Source of the DNA: a virus
IMG/VR virus record: IMGVR_UViG_3300032278_004244
Span: 1-42,990 of that record
Length of the DNA stretch: 42,990 nucleotides
Direction: 5' to 3' (one strand)
Shown: positions 24,911 through 32,910 of the stretch, piece by piece
Numbering within the stretch: position 1 is the first letter of the stretch
Layout of the letters: each line of letters opens with the position of its first letter
The notes under the pieces: generated by a model
The model's database searches: none
What the model saw: the letters and a program-made list of their open reading frames with translations, nothing else
What the model was told of the DNA's origin: nothing
Program-made: the position numbers and the translations under genes

Positions 24911-26254
24911 CTAGGTCAGGGCGAGGAGGACGATCGTTCCGGAGGTGAGGCCGCCGGAGGGGTCGCCCGCCGCGAGCCGGACCGACGAGACGGGGGCCGT
25001 GGAGCGCCAGGACCCGCCGGTGACGTAGGCCCCGGCGTCGTCGCCGGCGAGGCCGCCCTTCATCGTCCCGGTCACGGACTTGTAGCCGGGCGTGTTCGAC
25101 ACGGTGACCTCGCCGGTCTCCGTCTCGTCCGTCCCGCCGAGGACGGCGGCGCCCCGCCCGAGGACGACGCCGTCGGCGCCCTTCGCGGACCGGCCGTCGG
25201 ACCCGGCGCCGTGTCGCCAGCCGAGGAGGGCGTAGTCGTACCGGCCGTTCCCGGCCGCGTCGTCGCCGTTGAACGTGAGGACGTAGTCGCGGCTCGTGAC
25301 CGCGGTCCGGTAGAGGTCGCACCCGATGAGGAGGAGGCGGAACGCGAGGTGGCCCGACCACGCGCCGGCCGAGGGCTCGGAGAACTCGACGGCCGGGACG
25401 AGCCCGTCGACGGTGGCCCGCGCGAGCTCGGTCCACACGCCTCCGGCGCCGGCCGGGCCCGGCTCCCCCTGCGGTCCGGGCGGCCCGGCCTCTCCCTGCG
25501 GCCCAGGTGGACCCTGCTCCCCGTCGGCTCCGCTCGTGAGCATGCCGACCTCGGCGCCGTCCTGAAACACGGTGATGGTGCCGTCGCCGTTGTCCGTCGC
25601 CGTGACGGACGAGCCGTCGGCGCCGTCCTGGCCGTCGGCTCCGGGCAAGGTGGCGGCCCACTGGGCCTCGGAGAGCGGCGGGTCGTCGTCGGTCGTCGAG
25701 AGGTAGCTCTCGTACGCGCTCGGCCCAGGCGGGCCAGGGGCGCCGCCGGTCTGCGGCGCCGGCGACCGGGCAGGGGGCGTCGCCTGGCCGCGCCGGTCGC
25801 GGAGCCGGGCCGATAGACCCGAGCGAGCCATCGGCGCGACGGACGCGACGGGGAGCCGGGGCCGGTCGCCCTCGTCCTCGGACTGGCCGTCGCCGGCGCC
25901 GGCGTCGTAGGCGTTTCCGACGAGGCCCTCGAGGAGGTCGTCGGCCTCGCGGCGCTTGTCGGCCGCCGTCTCCTCGCGCTCGGCCTTCCCCCAGGCCTGA
26001 TACTGTGCCCGTGCGAGGACGGCCTCCCGGAGGATCTCCGCGCGGGTCTCCGCCGCCGCGTCGGCCTTCGCGTCGTCCGTCGGCTCGGGGTCGAAGTCGA
26101 TCGCGAACCCGTGCCGGAGCGCCCGGCTCCGGAGCCACGTCAGGGCCTTCCGGTGCGCGTCGACCTCGAACCCCGTCCCGATGGCGGCCGCGAGCTGCTG
26201 GCGGTGGCGGTGGGAGAACTCGGCGAGGACGTCGTCGGGCGTGGGGGCGGGCAT
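24911..26254 (-). CDS. Collagen-like fusion protein with connector-like N-terminus
   Basis: This 447-residue protein has two parts. Residues 1-115 are helical (VLAEFSHRHRQQLAAAI, then EADDLLEGLVGNAYDAG) and resemble Mu gp36/DUF1320 connectors only loosely. Residues 142-275 contain Gly-x-Pro runs (GAPGPPGP; GEQGPPGPQGEAGPPGPQGE), and the phage collagen-associated motif SAYESYLSTTDDDPPLSEAQW. The remaining C-terminus is beta-rich. It lies between capsid and gpG-like genes, a connector slot, so it may be a head-anchored fibre. A single continuous frame supports a real fusion. Confidence 0.6.
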   Translation of the reverse strand: MPAPTPDDVLAEFSHRHRQQLAAAIGTGFEVDAHRKALTWLRSRALRHGFAIDFDPEPTDDAKADAAAETRAEILREAVLARAQYQAWGKAEREETAADKRREADDLLEGLVGNAYDAGAGDGQSEDEGDRPRLPVASVAPMARSGLSARLRDRRGQATPPARSPAPQTGGAPGPPGPSAYESYLSTTDDDPPLSEAQWAATLPGADGQDGADGSSVTATDNGDGTITVFQDGAEVGMLTSGADGEQGPPGPQGEAGPPGPQGEPGPAGAGGVWTELARATVDGLVPAVEFSEPSAGAWSGHLAFRLLLIGCDLYRTAVTSRDYVLTFNGDDAAGNGRYDYALLGWRHGAGSDGRSAKGADGVVLGRGAAVLGGTDETETGEVTVSNTPGYKSVTGTMKGGLAGDDAGAYVTGGSWRSTAPVSSVRLAAGDPSGGLTSGTIVLLALT

Positions 26255-26285
26255 GGGTCGCGCCCTCCGGCGCGGCGTGAAGGAC

Positions 26286-26321
26286 AGCGGCCCCGCCCCG
26301 GAGTACTAGGGCGGGGCCGCT
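26286..26321 (-). terminator. Strong hairpin downstream of major capsid gene
   Basis: AGCGGCCCCGCCC and GGGCGGGGCCGCT form a perfect 13-bp stem with a 10-base loop. It lies 80 bp beyond the capsid stop and before the next leftward gene. It lacks a T-tract, but it could terminate or attenuate so that capsid exceeds downstream products. Confidence 0.65.
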
Positions 26322-26400
26322 GGGCGGGCCGGGGCCCGCGTGGCGCCGGTGGCTCAGGCCGGCGTGGGGGTGGACCGCGAGCGGCCCGAAACCGGCCGCG

Positions 26401-27447
26401 CTACGTGCTCGAGGCGTCGCCGCGGGAGATGGCCGGGGCCGGGGGAATGAAGAACGGCTTCGACTCGATGAACAGGTCGATCTGGCTCATGTCGTCGGCG
26501 TAGGCCGCGATGACCGAGAGGGCCGACGTGGCCTGGTCGCCGAACTGGTCGAGGCGGACCGAGAGGAGCCGCCACGGCGCGCCGGAGTCGACGGCGAGGA
26601 GCTCCGTGTCGCCGATGACGTCCTTGAACCCGGCCGCGACCGCGCCGCCCGGCTGGCCGAAGTCGGCCAGGCCCGGGTGGTCGTACTGGGCCGCCATCTC
26701 CATGAGGACGAACGACCCGATCTGGATGCCGCCGTCCTCGCGGACCCGGGCCGGCACGCGGGTGTCGTTCGAGATCGCGTTGACCTTCTTGATCAGCGCG
26801 GCGAACACGACCCGGCCGACGTAGATGTCCGTCGTCGCGTACCCGCGGCGGGCCCGGGCCGTCTTGAGGTTCGAGAGGTCGAGGTGGACGACCGAGATGT
26901 CGGTCGCGTCGAGTGTCCAGTCGGCGCTCGGCGTCCACGCGTGGACGTCGCCGTACTTGACCGAGAACACGTCGACGACGGTCCCGGCCTTGTCCGCGAT
27001 CGGGTAGTCGATCCGGCCGGTGAGCGACTGGGCCCCGAGGGCCTCGCGCGTCTTCCGGTGGATGTCGACGTGGCGGCCCGAGATCCGGTCGGCGTAGTTC
27101 TGGACCGACTGCCGGCCGCCCGGGAGGAGCCGGCGGTTGTTGTACTCGGCCGCGCCCATCCCGTCGACCGTCTTGATCGGCTGCGGGCGGATGAGCGAGA
27201 TGCCCGAGCCGTCGCCGGGGACCGAGATGCCGGGGGCGCCGCGGAGGACGAGCGGGACGGCCCGGGTGACCCGGGTGATCTCCTCGACGGGGACCGTCAC
27301 GTCGTCCCAGTAGTCCCGCGTCCGCTCGGGGTAGAACGTGTCGGTCACCGGCGTCCCGTAGGACTCCCGGTTCTCGATGACCTGGGCGATCCGCTCCGGG
27401 CGGAAGAGGCTCTGGACCTCGGTGATGTTCGGGCGGGTGTGCGGCAT
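26401..27447 (-). CDS. Major capsid protein (probable)
   Basis: This 348-residue protein lies between the decoration protein and the connector-type gene, and after the protease: the usual site of the major head gene. It begins MPHTRPNITEVQSLFRPERI and has VTDTFYPERTRDYWDD, VVFAALIKKVNAISNDTRV and FVLMEMAAQYDHPG. The pattern is closer to the lambda E-type capsid family than to Mu gpT, though the family call is tentative. A strong hairpin follows the gene, and an SD-like AGGAG lies before the start. Confidence 0.75.
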   Translation of the reverse strand: MPHTRPNITEVQSLFRPERIAQVIENRESYGTPVTDTFYPERTRDYWDDVTVPVEEITRVTRAVPLVLRGAPGISVPGDGSGISLIRPQPIKTVDGMGAAEYNNRRLLPGGRQSVQNYADRISGRHVDIHRKTREALGAQSLTGRIDYPIADKAGTVVDVFSVKYGDVHAWTPSADWTLDATDISVVHLDLSNLKTARARRGYATTDIYVGRVVFAALIKKVNAISNDTRVPARVREDGGIQIGSFVLMEMAAQYDHPGLADFGQPGGAVAAGFKDVIGDTELLAVDSGAPWRLLSVRLDQFGDQATSALSVIAAYADDMSQIDLFIESKPFFIPPAPAISRGDASST

Positions 27448-27481
27448 CGTGCGGCGCTCCTGTCGGCGCGGTGGGGTCGGT

Positions 27482-27497
27482 GGACCGGTGGGGGTCC
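27482..27497 (-). repeat. GGACC-GGTCC hairpin upstream of capsid
   Basis: A five-base stem (GGACC/GGTCC) in the 96-bp gap before the capsid gene. Similar stems lie at 27955 and 27988, so this looks like a repeated intercistronic element. Confidence 0.4.
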
Positions 27498-27543
27498 TGG
27501 AGGAGCGGGTGAGCCGGGCCCGCCGGTCGAGGGGGGAGGTCGG

Positions 27544-27933
27544 TTAGCGGGGGTAGATCCGGAGGGCCTCCAGCTGGGAGAGCGCGGCGGCGTTCGGGGC
27601 CGCCGTCGCCGAGCCGTCCGCGGCCGTCGCGGCGACGAGGCCGTGGACGGCCACGGTCCCCTCGACGCGGACGAGGGCCGACGTCTGCTCGGCCGTGTCG
27701 ACGTCCTGGTGGTGGACGAACACGCCGGTGACGAGGTCGGCGCTGTCGGTCCCCTGGACCCATCGGACCTTCTTCCCCGCGTCGCCCGCGGTCCCGTCCT
27801 TGAGGAGCGTCCCGAGGACGTAGACGCCGTCGTCGGCCTTGAGCGGCTTCACGAGGTCGACGTCCGGCTTGTTGTGGCCGGTGTTGATGTTCCGCTCGGA
27901 GTGGGTCGTGAGCGTCGTCTTGAAGTCGGACAT
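27544..27933 (-). CDS. Head decoration-like protein
   Basis: This 129-residue protein (MSDFKTTLTTHSERNINTGH, then VKPLKADDGVYVLGTLLKDG and ALVRVEGTVAVHGLV) fits small capsid stabilising proteins (DUF2190/decoration-type), which are beta-rich and sit before the major capsid. The last residues (EALRIYPR) resemble a capsid-binding end. The assignment is by order and pattern. Confidence 0.6.
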   Translation of the reverse strand: MSDFKTTLTTHSERNINTGHNKPDVDLVKPLKADDGVYVLGTLLKDGTAGDAGKKVRWVQGTDSADLVTGVFVHHQDVDTAEQTSALVRVEGTVAVHGLVAATAADGSATAAPNAAALSQLEALRIYPR

Positions 27934-27954
27934 CGGGTCGGTGCGGCGGGGTGT

Positions 27955-28003
27955 GGACCGCTGGCGGTCCGGTGTGGGGCGGGGCGTGGACCGCGGTCGG
28001 TCC
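27955..28003 (-). repeat. Two tandem hairpins upstream of the decoration gene
   Basis: GGACCGC-TG-GCGGTCC (27955-27970) and GGACCG-CGGT-CGGTCC (27988-28003) are similar stems 33 bp apart. They lie between the protease stop and the decoration start and may process or stabilise the head mRNA. Confidence 0.55.
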
Positions 28004-28019
28004 GGGGGCGCGCTCGGCG

Positions 28020-29243
28020 CTAGAGCTTGACGTGGGAGGCCATGACCTTGTCGTCGGCCGCCTCCTCACCGGAGTCGGAGAAGTCGACGGCCCCGCCGAG
28101 GTAGTCCCGCGACGGGATCACGGCGTCGAGGACGGCCGCGAACTCGGCGAGCGGGTCGGCCGCGCGGGCCTGGCCGTCGGCGTCGGCGAAGTCGACCGTG
28201 TCCGCGTCGGCGCCGAACACGGCGTCGGCGAACGCGACGACCCGGTCGACGCCGTCGCCGTCGAGCCGGCCCGCGAGCGTCTGCCGGAGGGCGGCCAGGC
28301 GCTCGGCCTTCCGTTCGTTCCGCATCCGCTCCATCTGGGCCTCCATGGCCCGGAAGCGCGGGTTGTCCGAGAAGTCGTCGGTCTCCGGAGCGGGCGTGCC
28401 CGCGGCCGGCGTGCCCGCGGGCGTGCCCGAGGCGGGCGGCGTCGGCGTCGGGTCGGACGGCGTGGGCTGGCGGGGCGTGGGCGTCGGCATGGTCGTGGGC
28501 GCCGGGTCGGCGAAGTAGAAGTCGTTGGCGTCGACGAGCGTGTTCTCGGCGATCCCGAGGGCCCGTCCGAGCGCGCGGAGGAGGTCGACGTCGGGCGAGT
28601 GGAAGTCGCCGTCGAGGAGGTGTCGGAGCGTGACGGCCGAGACGGTCTCGTCGTCGGTTGAGACGGCCGCGGCCAGCGCGACGAGCGCGGCCGACTGGTC
28701 GGCGTGGCCGTTCGCGTCGCCGTAGCGGGCGACCTCGTTGGCGAGGATCCGCGAGAACGGGCTGTAGCCGTCGGCGAAGGCCACCGGGACGGCCTCGCCG
28801 CCGGCGGTCTCGGACACCCCGACGGTCAGCTCGACGTCGTCGGCCGAGAACGCGAGGTCGGGGAGCCCCTTCACGGCCGGCGGCGTCCCGCCGAGGAGCG
28901 CGACGTGGTGGGCGTAGCGGCGGCCCTGGGGGTCGCGGCCAAAGCCGACGGACCGCTGGTTGTAGAACCCGTCGTTGACGGCGTCCTTGACGGCGTCGAG
29001 CGGCTCGCCGTCGGCGAACAGGCCCGTGACGGTGGCCCCGGTGAAGGGGTGGGTCGTCTGGCCGGCCGAGAAGTTGGTGAACCGGCCGTAGCGCGGGCCG
29101 CCGGTCCCGCGGACGTGGCCGATCGTCATGGGGGCCTCGCCGATCTCGTTCGTGACCGAGGCGGCCTCGGCGAGGTCGGCGTCGGTCAGCGTGTGGCCGT
29201 TGTGGTGCTGGCCGGCGTAGGCGAGGAGGACTCGGCGGGGCAA
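28020..29243 (-). CDS. Mu I-like prohead protease/scaffold
   Basis: This 407-residue protein carries the Mu gpI protease pattern: LLAYAGQHHNGHTLTDADLA, PMTIGHVRGTGGPRYGRFTN and NQRSVGFGRDPQGRRYAHHVALLGG. The C-terminal half is a charged helix (RAMEAQMERMRNERKAERLAA) typical of internal scaffolds. It cuts itself and the scaffold during prohead maturation. The start is TTG at 29243; no upstream ATG fits. It comes first in the head-shell genes, after a late-module motif 83 bp upstream. Confidence 0.75.
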   Translation of the reverse strand: MPRRVLLAYAGQHHNGHTLTDADLAEAASVTNEIGEAPMTIGHVRGTGGPRYGRFTNFSAGQTTHPFTGATVTGLFADGEPLDAVKDAVNDGFYNQRSVGFGRDPQGRRYAHHVALLGGTPPAVKGLPDLAFSADDVELTVGVSETAGGEAVPVAFADGYSPFSRILANEVARYGDANGHADQSAALVALAAAVSTDDETVSAVTLRHLLDGDFHSPDVDLLRALGRALGIAENTLVDANDFYFADPAPTTMPTPTPRQPTPSDPTPTPPASGTPAGTPAAGTPAPETDDFSDNPRFRAMEAQMERMRNERKAERLAALRQTLAGRLDGDGVDRVVAFADAVFGADADTVDFADADGQARAADPLAEFAAVLDAVIPSRDYLGGAVDFSDSGEEAADDKVMASHVKL

Positions 29244-29250
29244 GGGCGGG

Positions 29251-29268
29251 GCGGCACCGTGGTGCCGC
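29251..29268 (-). promoter_or_regulatory. Hairpin in protease leader
   Basis: GCGGCACC and GGTGCCGC pair across a two-base loop, seven bases upstream of the protease TTG start. It lies between the late-module motif and the start, so it may shape the leader RNA. Confidence 0.4.
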
Positions 29269-29325
29269 GGGGACCGTGGGGCGGGAACGTGCCCCCAGGG
29301 TCCGCATCGGCCGATCCCGCCCCCG

Positions 29326-29336
29326 CGAAGATCCCG
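29326..29336 (-). promoter_or_regulatory. Late-module motif, copy 1 (upstream of protease)
   Basis: The minus strand reads TTCGGGATCTTCGCGGGG, one change from the consensus (C for G). It is 83 bp ahead of the protease start and begins the head-shell module. Confidence 0.45.
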
Positions 29337-29355
29337 AACGGGCCCGGCGCGGACC

Positions 29356-29502
29356 TCAGTCGCGGCCGGGCCAGGCGTACACGCGGAAGAACCCGTCGGG
29401 GTAGCCCCGGTGGTACTCGTTCCGGAGGACGCGCGGGACGCCGCGGCGCGAGACCGTGAAGTGGTAGAGGCCGACGCGGACGTTGACGACGAGGTCGCTC
29501 AT
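29356..29502 (-). CDS. Small hypothetical protein (48 aa)
   Basis: This 48-residue gene starts MSDLVVNVRVGLYHFTVSRR and ends PDGFFRVYAWPGRD. It has strong GC3 codon use, an ATG start and lies nine bases after the HTH/zinc gene stop. It is a small beta-rich protein of unknown role. Confidence 0.5.
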   Translation of the reverse strand: MSDLVVNVRVGLYHFTVSRRGVPRVLRNEYHRGYPDGFFRVYAWPGRD

Positions 29503-29511
29503 GGGCGGGGA

Positions 29512-30459
29512 CTAGGCGGCGAGGCCGGGGAGGTTGACCGTGTTGTGCTCGACGAGCCAGAGCCGGACGGCCGGCCGCGCGGCGAGGTACGTCCCGCCGA
29601 CCCGGAACGCCTCGAGCTCGCCCGACGAGACGGCCCGGTAGACCGGGTCCTTCCCCGAGCCGAGGACCTCGGCGATCTCGAGGGGCCGCCAGTACCTCCG
29701 CTCGGGCGGGAACGCCCGGTCGAAGTCCTCGGCGAACCACGCCGGCTCGTCGAGCACGCGGGCCGGGACCACGAGGGTCTCGGCCAGCGCGTGGCGCGGG
29801 GCCGCGACGGCGCCGGCGCCGGCCTCGGCCAGCTCGGCGAGCGTGCCGGCCAGGGCCCGCCACAGCCCGGGCGTCGGGGCCGTGGCCACGTGGGCGTCGC
29901 AGAGCGGGACGGCCGTGAGCGCGGCCGCGTACGACTCGGCGTCGGGGGCGTCCGTCGCGAGCTGGCGCGCGAACCGCTTCGGCCCGTCGGCCCGGCCGCA
30001 GACGCAGCAGGGGAGGGCCCGGACGGCCCCGAGGTGGCGGGCGACGCGGCGGGCCTCGGCCGCCTCGGGGTCCGTCTCCGACGGCCGCCGGAACACCTCG
30101 GCCCGGGCGTGCCGGTACGTCAGGCGGGCCCCGGCCTCGACGGCCCGCTCGGCGGCCGAGGCGGCCCACGTGAGGAACCGGTCCCGGTCGGGCTCGCCGT
30201 CGTCGCCGGCGAAGAGGTCGGCCTCGGCGAACTGGCGCCGGTCCCGGAGCGTCCGGACGGCGAGCCCGGCCGCCTCGGCGAGCTCGGCCGCGGCGACGCC
30301 CTCGGCGACGGCCTCGCGGACGAGGAGCCCCTGGTCGAACCGGGCGGCGACCTCGTCGACGCCGGCCCGGCTCTGCTCGAGCGCGGCGCCGTCGGCGTCG
30401 GCCTCGAGGGCGCGGAGGCGGTCGGCGTAGGGGCCGACGCCCTGGGGGGTGTCGGTCAC
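29512..30459 (-). CDS. Zinc-binding/HTH protein, unrecognised
   Basis: This 315-residue protein has two recognisable regions. Near residues 150-190, ALPCCVCGRADGP followed by VPLCDAH makes a Cys-x-Cys / Cys-x-x-His zinc knuckle like those of HNH or DUF968-type proteins. At 257-300, WRPLEIAEVLGSGKDPVYRA is an excisionase-type (HTH_17) helix-turn-helix ending VGGTYLAARPAVRLWL. The N-terminal half is helical. It is at the head of the late operon and could be a late regulator. The start is GTG at 30459, overlapping the previous stop (GTGA). No function is claimed. Confidence 0.6.
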   Translation of the reverse strand: MTDTPQGVGPYADRLRALEADADGAALEQSRAGVDEVAARFDQGLLVREAVAEGVAAAELAEAAGLAVRTLRDRRQFAEADLFAGDDGEPDRDRFLTWAASAAERAVEAGARLTYRHARAEVFRRPSETDPEAAEARRVARHLGAVRALPCCVCGRADGPKRFARQLATDAPDAESYAAALTAVPLCDAHVATAPTPGLWRALAGTLAELAEAGAGAVAAPRHALAETLVVPARVLDEPAWFAEDFDRAFPPERRYWRPLEIAEVLGSGKDPVYRAVSSGELEAFRVGGTYLAARPAVRLWLVEHNTVNLPGLAA

Positions 30460-30866
30460 GCGGCCTCGCGGGGTGTGTCCGCGGACACGTCGAGGCCGGC
30501 CGCCTCGGTGGGATCCTCGGCGAGGTCCTCCGGCATCGCGATCCCGACGCGGAGGCAGACCGCCGCGAGCTGGCGCCGCCACCGCTCGGCGGTCTGGAAC
30601 TGGGCCACGGCGTCGGCCGCGACGGCCTCGGCGAGGGCGAGCCCGGCCCGCGTCCGCCTCAGCTCGAGGCGGGCCGCGTCGCGGGCGTCGAGGGCCGCGC
30701 TCACGCGCCCGAACCAGTCGAGCCGGTCGCGGACGCGCCGGTAGTGCGCGGCCTCCTCCTCGCAGCGGCGCTCGCGCTCCGTCGTCCGGTCCTGCCGAAG
30801 CCAGAGGCCGGCGGCCGTGGCCCAGCCGGTCAGGCCGAACGCCGAGAGGAGGAGGAGGTCGAGCAA
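30456..30866 (-). CDS. Membrane-anchored coiled-coil protein
   Basis: This 136-residue protein has an N-terminal membrane helix (MLDLLLLSAFGLTGWATAAG) followed by a long charged coiled-coil (residues 28-110), an arrangement seen in i-spanins. It ends LDVSADTPREAA, including a VSADT palindrome. It lies far from the endolysin, so the spanin idea is weak. The start codon is TTG. Confidence 0.5.
   Translation of the reverse strand: MLDLLLLSAFGLTGWATAAGLWLRQDRTTERERRCEEEAAHYRRVRDRLDWFGRVSAALDARDAARLELRRTRAGLALAEAVAADAVAQFQTAERWRRQLAAVCLRVGIAMPEDLAEDPTEAAGLDVSADTPREAA
30475..30488. repeat. Dispersed palindrome GTGTCCGCGGACAC (copy 5)
   Basis: A perfect copy encoding the C-terminal V-S-A-D-T of the coiled-coil gene, 16 bp ahead of the next GTG start. 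Confidence 0.8.
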
Positions 30867-30935
30867 CGCGGTCCGGGGAGGAGCCTCAGGCTATCCCACT
30901 AGACCCCTGTCGCACAACGCACGTACGGCGGGTGC

Positions 30936-31202
30936 CTAACGTAGGCCGCGATCCACGACGACGTACCCGGACGCGAGGGCGACGACGAAGCACCCCAGTA
31001 GCAACAGGAGCGGCCCGCCTCCCGGCGCCCCCTCGGCCTGGGCGAGGTCGTAGAGGACGTTGAAGAACTGACCCGCCGCGACGCCGAACATGGCCCCGGC
31101 CAGGACGGCCTCACGCCTCCGCTTCACGCCGGGGAGGCGGACAGGCCGGAGGCCCGTCTCGACGTGGGTCCTGCTCACGGTCTCGTTGGCGGCGTCGTCC
31201 AT
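30936..31202 (-). CDS. Small two-helix membrane protein
   Basis: This 88-residue protein has an N-terminal cytoplasmic tail, then two hydrophobic helices (AVLAGAMFGVAAGQFFNVLY and PLLLLLGCFVVALASGYVVV). Base composition is lower in G+C than neighbours, suggesting recent gain. It lies in the cluster between the repressor and late genes; a superinfection-exclusion role is conceivable. No family was recognised. ATG start at 31202. Confidence 0.6.
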   Translation of the reverse strand: MDDAANETVSRTHVETGLRPVRLPGVKRRREAVLAGAMFGVAAGQFFNVLYDLAQAEGAPGGGPLLLLLGCFVVALASGYVVVDRGLR

Positions 31203-31235
31203 GGCCGACAACGTACGCCGGTCGATCTCGGCCTG

Positions 31236-31253
31236 GGACCACTCGACTGGTCC
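31236..31253 (-). terminator. Candidate weak hairpin after the 295-aa membrane gene
   Basis: GGACCA and TGGTCC pair across a six-base loop just beyond the stop at 31257. There is no T-tract; it may be an attenuator. Confidence 0.3.
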
Positions 31254-31256
31254 GGC

Positions 31257-32144
31257 TCAACAGGGATCTGATCCTGGAGAGGGCCACTTGGCGTAGTAGC
31301 TCTCGAGCCCGATCGAGTCGAGCACCGCGGGGTCGGTGCCGGTTGCTTCCGCGATCTCGGCCTCGTACAACTCCTCTAGCTCAGTTAAGAGCGAGCCCCG
31401 GCCGTCCATCCATGACTGGAGGTCCTCCTGGGGTGCACCCGGATCCGGCTCGGGGAAGCGGTCGTCGGCCTCGCACCGGGCGCGACGGGCGGCTTCGCCC
31501 ATCCGCCAACGGAGCTCGCGGCGCTCGGTCGGGGTCAGGCCCCATCGATCGCCCGGCGGGTCCAAATGGTACAGGATCGCTGCCCTGTCGAACCGGTACT
31601 CCGGCCCCGAATCGACGGGGGCCTTCCCCGCCATCGCGAGCCAGTCACCGTGACCCGGAAGAGTATGGTTGGGCATGAGGAAGATGGAGTACCCCCTGGG
31701 CTCCGCGTACCAGGACGACGAGAGCGACCGAGCGTGCTCGACCCTCTCGTGCAAGAGCTCGGCCAGAGAGGCCGAGTCGGCCGGGGTCTCCACTCTAAGC
31801 CACTCGATGTAGCGAAGGTCGCCCGGAGAAGACGTCAGCGAGCTGTCCACGACGACGAAGGCCGGGGGTACGGCCGCGGCGGCCCCTGCCCCGCGGTCGT
31901 CGGTGTCCGCCGACGTGACGGCCGCCTCAGCGACAGATTCCTCGCCGCCCTCGTCCTCGAAGAACGAAGCACACATCCCGCACGCGGACAGGACGGCGAA
32001 GATGACGAGGCACCCCAAGGCCGCCTGGCGCTTGTTGTCAGCGCCGTCCTCGGCCTTCCCATCGTCCGAGTAGTTCCGCCGGTTGGGCGGGGCCTGGGGG
32101 ATCTGGGGGCGGCGGAGGTTCTCTGGCTTCTTGTCGTCGGCCAT
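31257..32144 (-). CDS. Single-pass membrane protein, unrecognised
   Basis: This 295-residue protein has a charged cytoplasmic N-terminus, one membrane helix (AALGCLVIFAVLSACGMCAS, residues 41-60), an acidic linker holding TSADTDD, and an outside domain of about 200 residues (for example SWYAEPRGYSIFLMPNHTLP). Composition is less GC-biased than late genes, a sign of transfer. The outer domain was not recognised. The gene follows the lipoprotein closely, and both are downstream of the repressor on its strand. Confidence 0.6.
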   Translation of the reverse strand: MADDKKPENLRRPQIPQAPPNRRNYSDDGKAEDGADNKRQAALGCLVIFAVLSACGMCASFFEDEGGEESVAEAAVTSADTDDRGAGAAAAVPPAFVVVDSSLTSSPGDLRYIEWLRVETPADSASLAELLHERVEHARSLSSSWYAEPRGYSIFLMPNHTLPGHGDWLAMAGKAPVDSGPEYRFDRAAILYHLDPPGDRWGLTPTERRELRWRMGEAARRARCEADDRFPEPDPGAPQEDLQSWMDGRGSLLTELEELYEAEIAEATGTDPAVLDSIGLESYYAKWPSPGSDPC

Positions 32145-32163
32145 CTCGGGGGGAGGGTCAGCG

Positions 32164-32910
32164 CTACCGGTGGTGGTGGCAACGGCCGCTCGGGTGGGTC
32201 GTGGGGTTCCTGCAACGCCGGCCCGCCGAGGCAGCCCACCCCGTGCACTGGCGGGACGTCGTGCGGATCGTGGCCGGGGCCGACCGGCGCTGGATCAGGA
32301 CCGGCGCCGGCCCCTCGTGCAACAGCGACTCGGCCACGTACCCCTCGGTCCAGCCGACGCCGACCGCCCGGTTCTCGACGCGGCACCAGCCGCCGGCGCA
32401 CTCGCGTGCGTAGACCGTGGCGTCGCGGACGAGCTCGCCGACCTCGGCGTTCGACGTGCCGGGGCCGGACCGGACGTTGACCGTCCCGTGGGCGTACCGG
32501 AGGTCGGCCCGGTCGCGGGCGGCCTGCGCGGCGACCGAGTCCGCGCGGGCCTGGGTCTCGGCCGCAAGGCGGGCGCGCTCCGCCTCGGCGGCGGCCCGCG
32601 ACGCCTCGGCCTCGGCGAGGCGCGCGGCCGCCTCCGCCCGCCGGAGCTCCCGTTCGGCCTCGAGCTCGGCGCGCCGCTCGGCCTCCCGCTCCGCGCGCTC
32701 GGCCTCGGCCGCGGCGACCCGGACGGAGTCCTGGCGGCGGCGCTCGGCGTACTCGGCCTGGCGGCGGGCGTCGACCCGGGCCTGCTGCTGGTCGCGGACC
32801 GCGCGCTCGACGGCGTCGGACGCGGTCCGCTCGACGTCGCGGGCGATCCGGTCGACGGACGCGCACCCGGCCAGGATGACCAGGAGCGCGAGGATGGAAA
32901 GGCGGTTCAT
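32164..32910 (-). CDS. SH3b lipoprotein with Cys/His-rich tail
   Basis: This 248-residue protein begins with a lipoprotein signal (lipobox LAGC, Cys16). Residues 20-150 are a long Ala/Glu/Arg coiled-coil. Residues 158-200 form an SH3b domain (HGTVNVRSGPGTSNAEVGEL, VRDATVYAREC). The last 30 residues (RQCTGWAASAGRRCRNPT, then GRCHHHR) hold Cys/His in a zinc-knuckle pattern like that of small plant and phage zinc proteins. It should sit in the outer or periplasmic face of the envelope. The start is ATG. It may be a lysogenic conversion or exclusion factor; that is inference. Confidence 0.7.
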   Translation of the reverse strand: MNRLSILALLVILAGCASVDRIARDVERTASDAVERAVRDQQQARVDARRQAEYAERRRQDSVRVAAAEAERAEREAERRAELEAERELRRAEAAARLAEAEASRAAAEAERARLAAETQARADSVAAQAARDRADLRYAHGTVNVRSGPGTSNAEVGELVRDATVYARECAGGWCRVENRAVGVGWTEGYVAESLLHEGPAPVLIQRRSAPATIRTTSRQCTGWAASAGRRCRNPTTHPSGRCHHHR

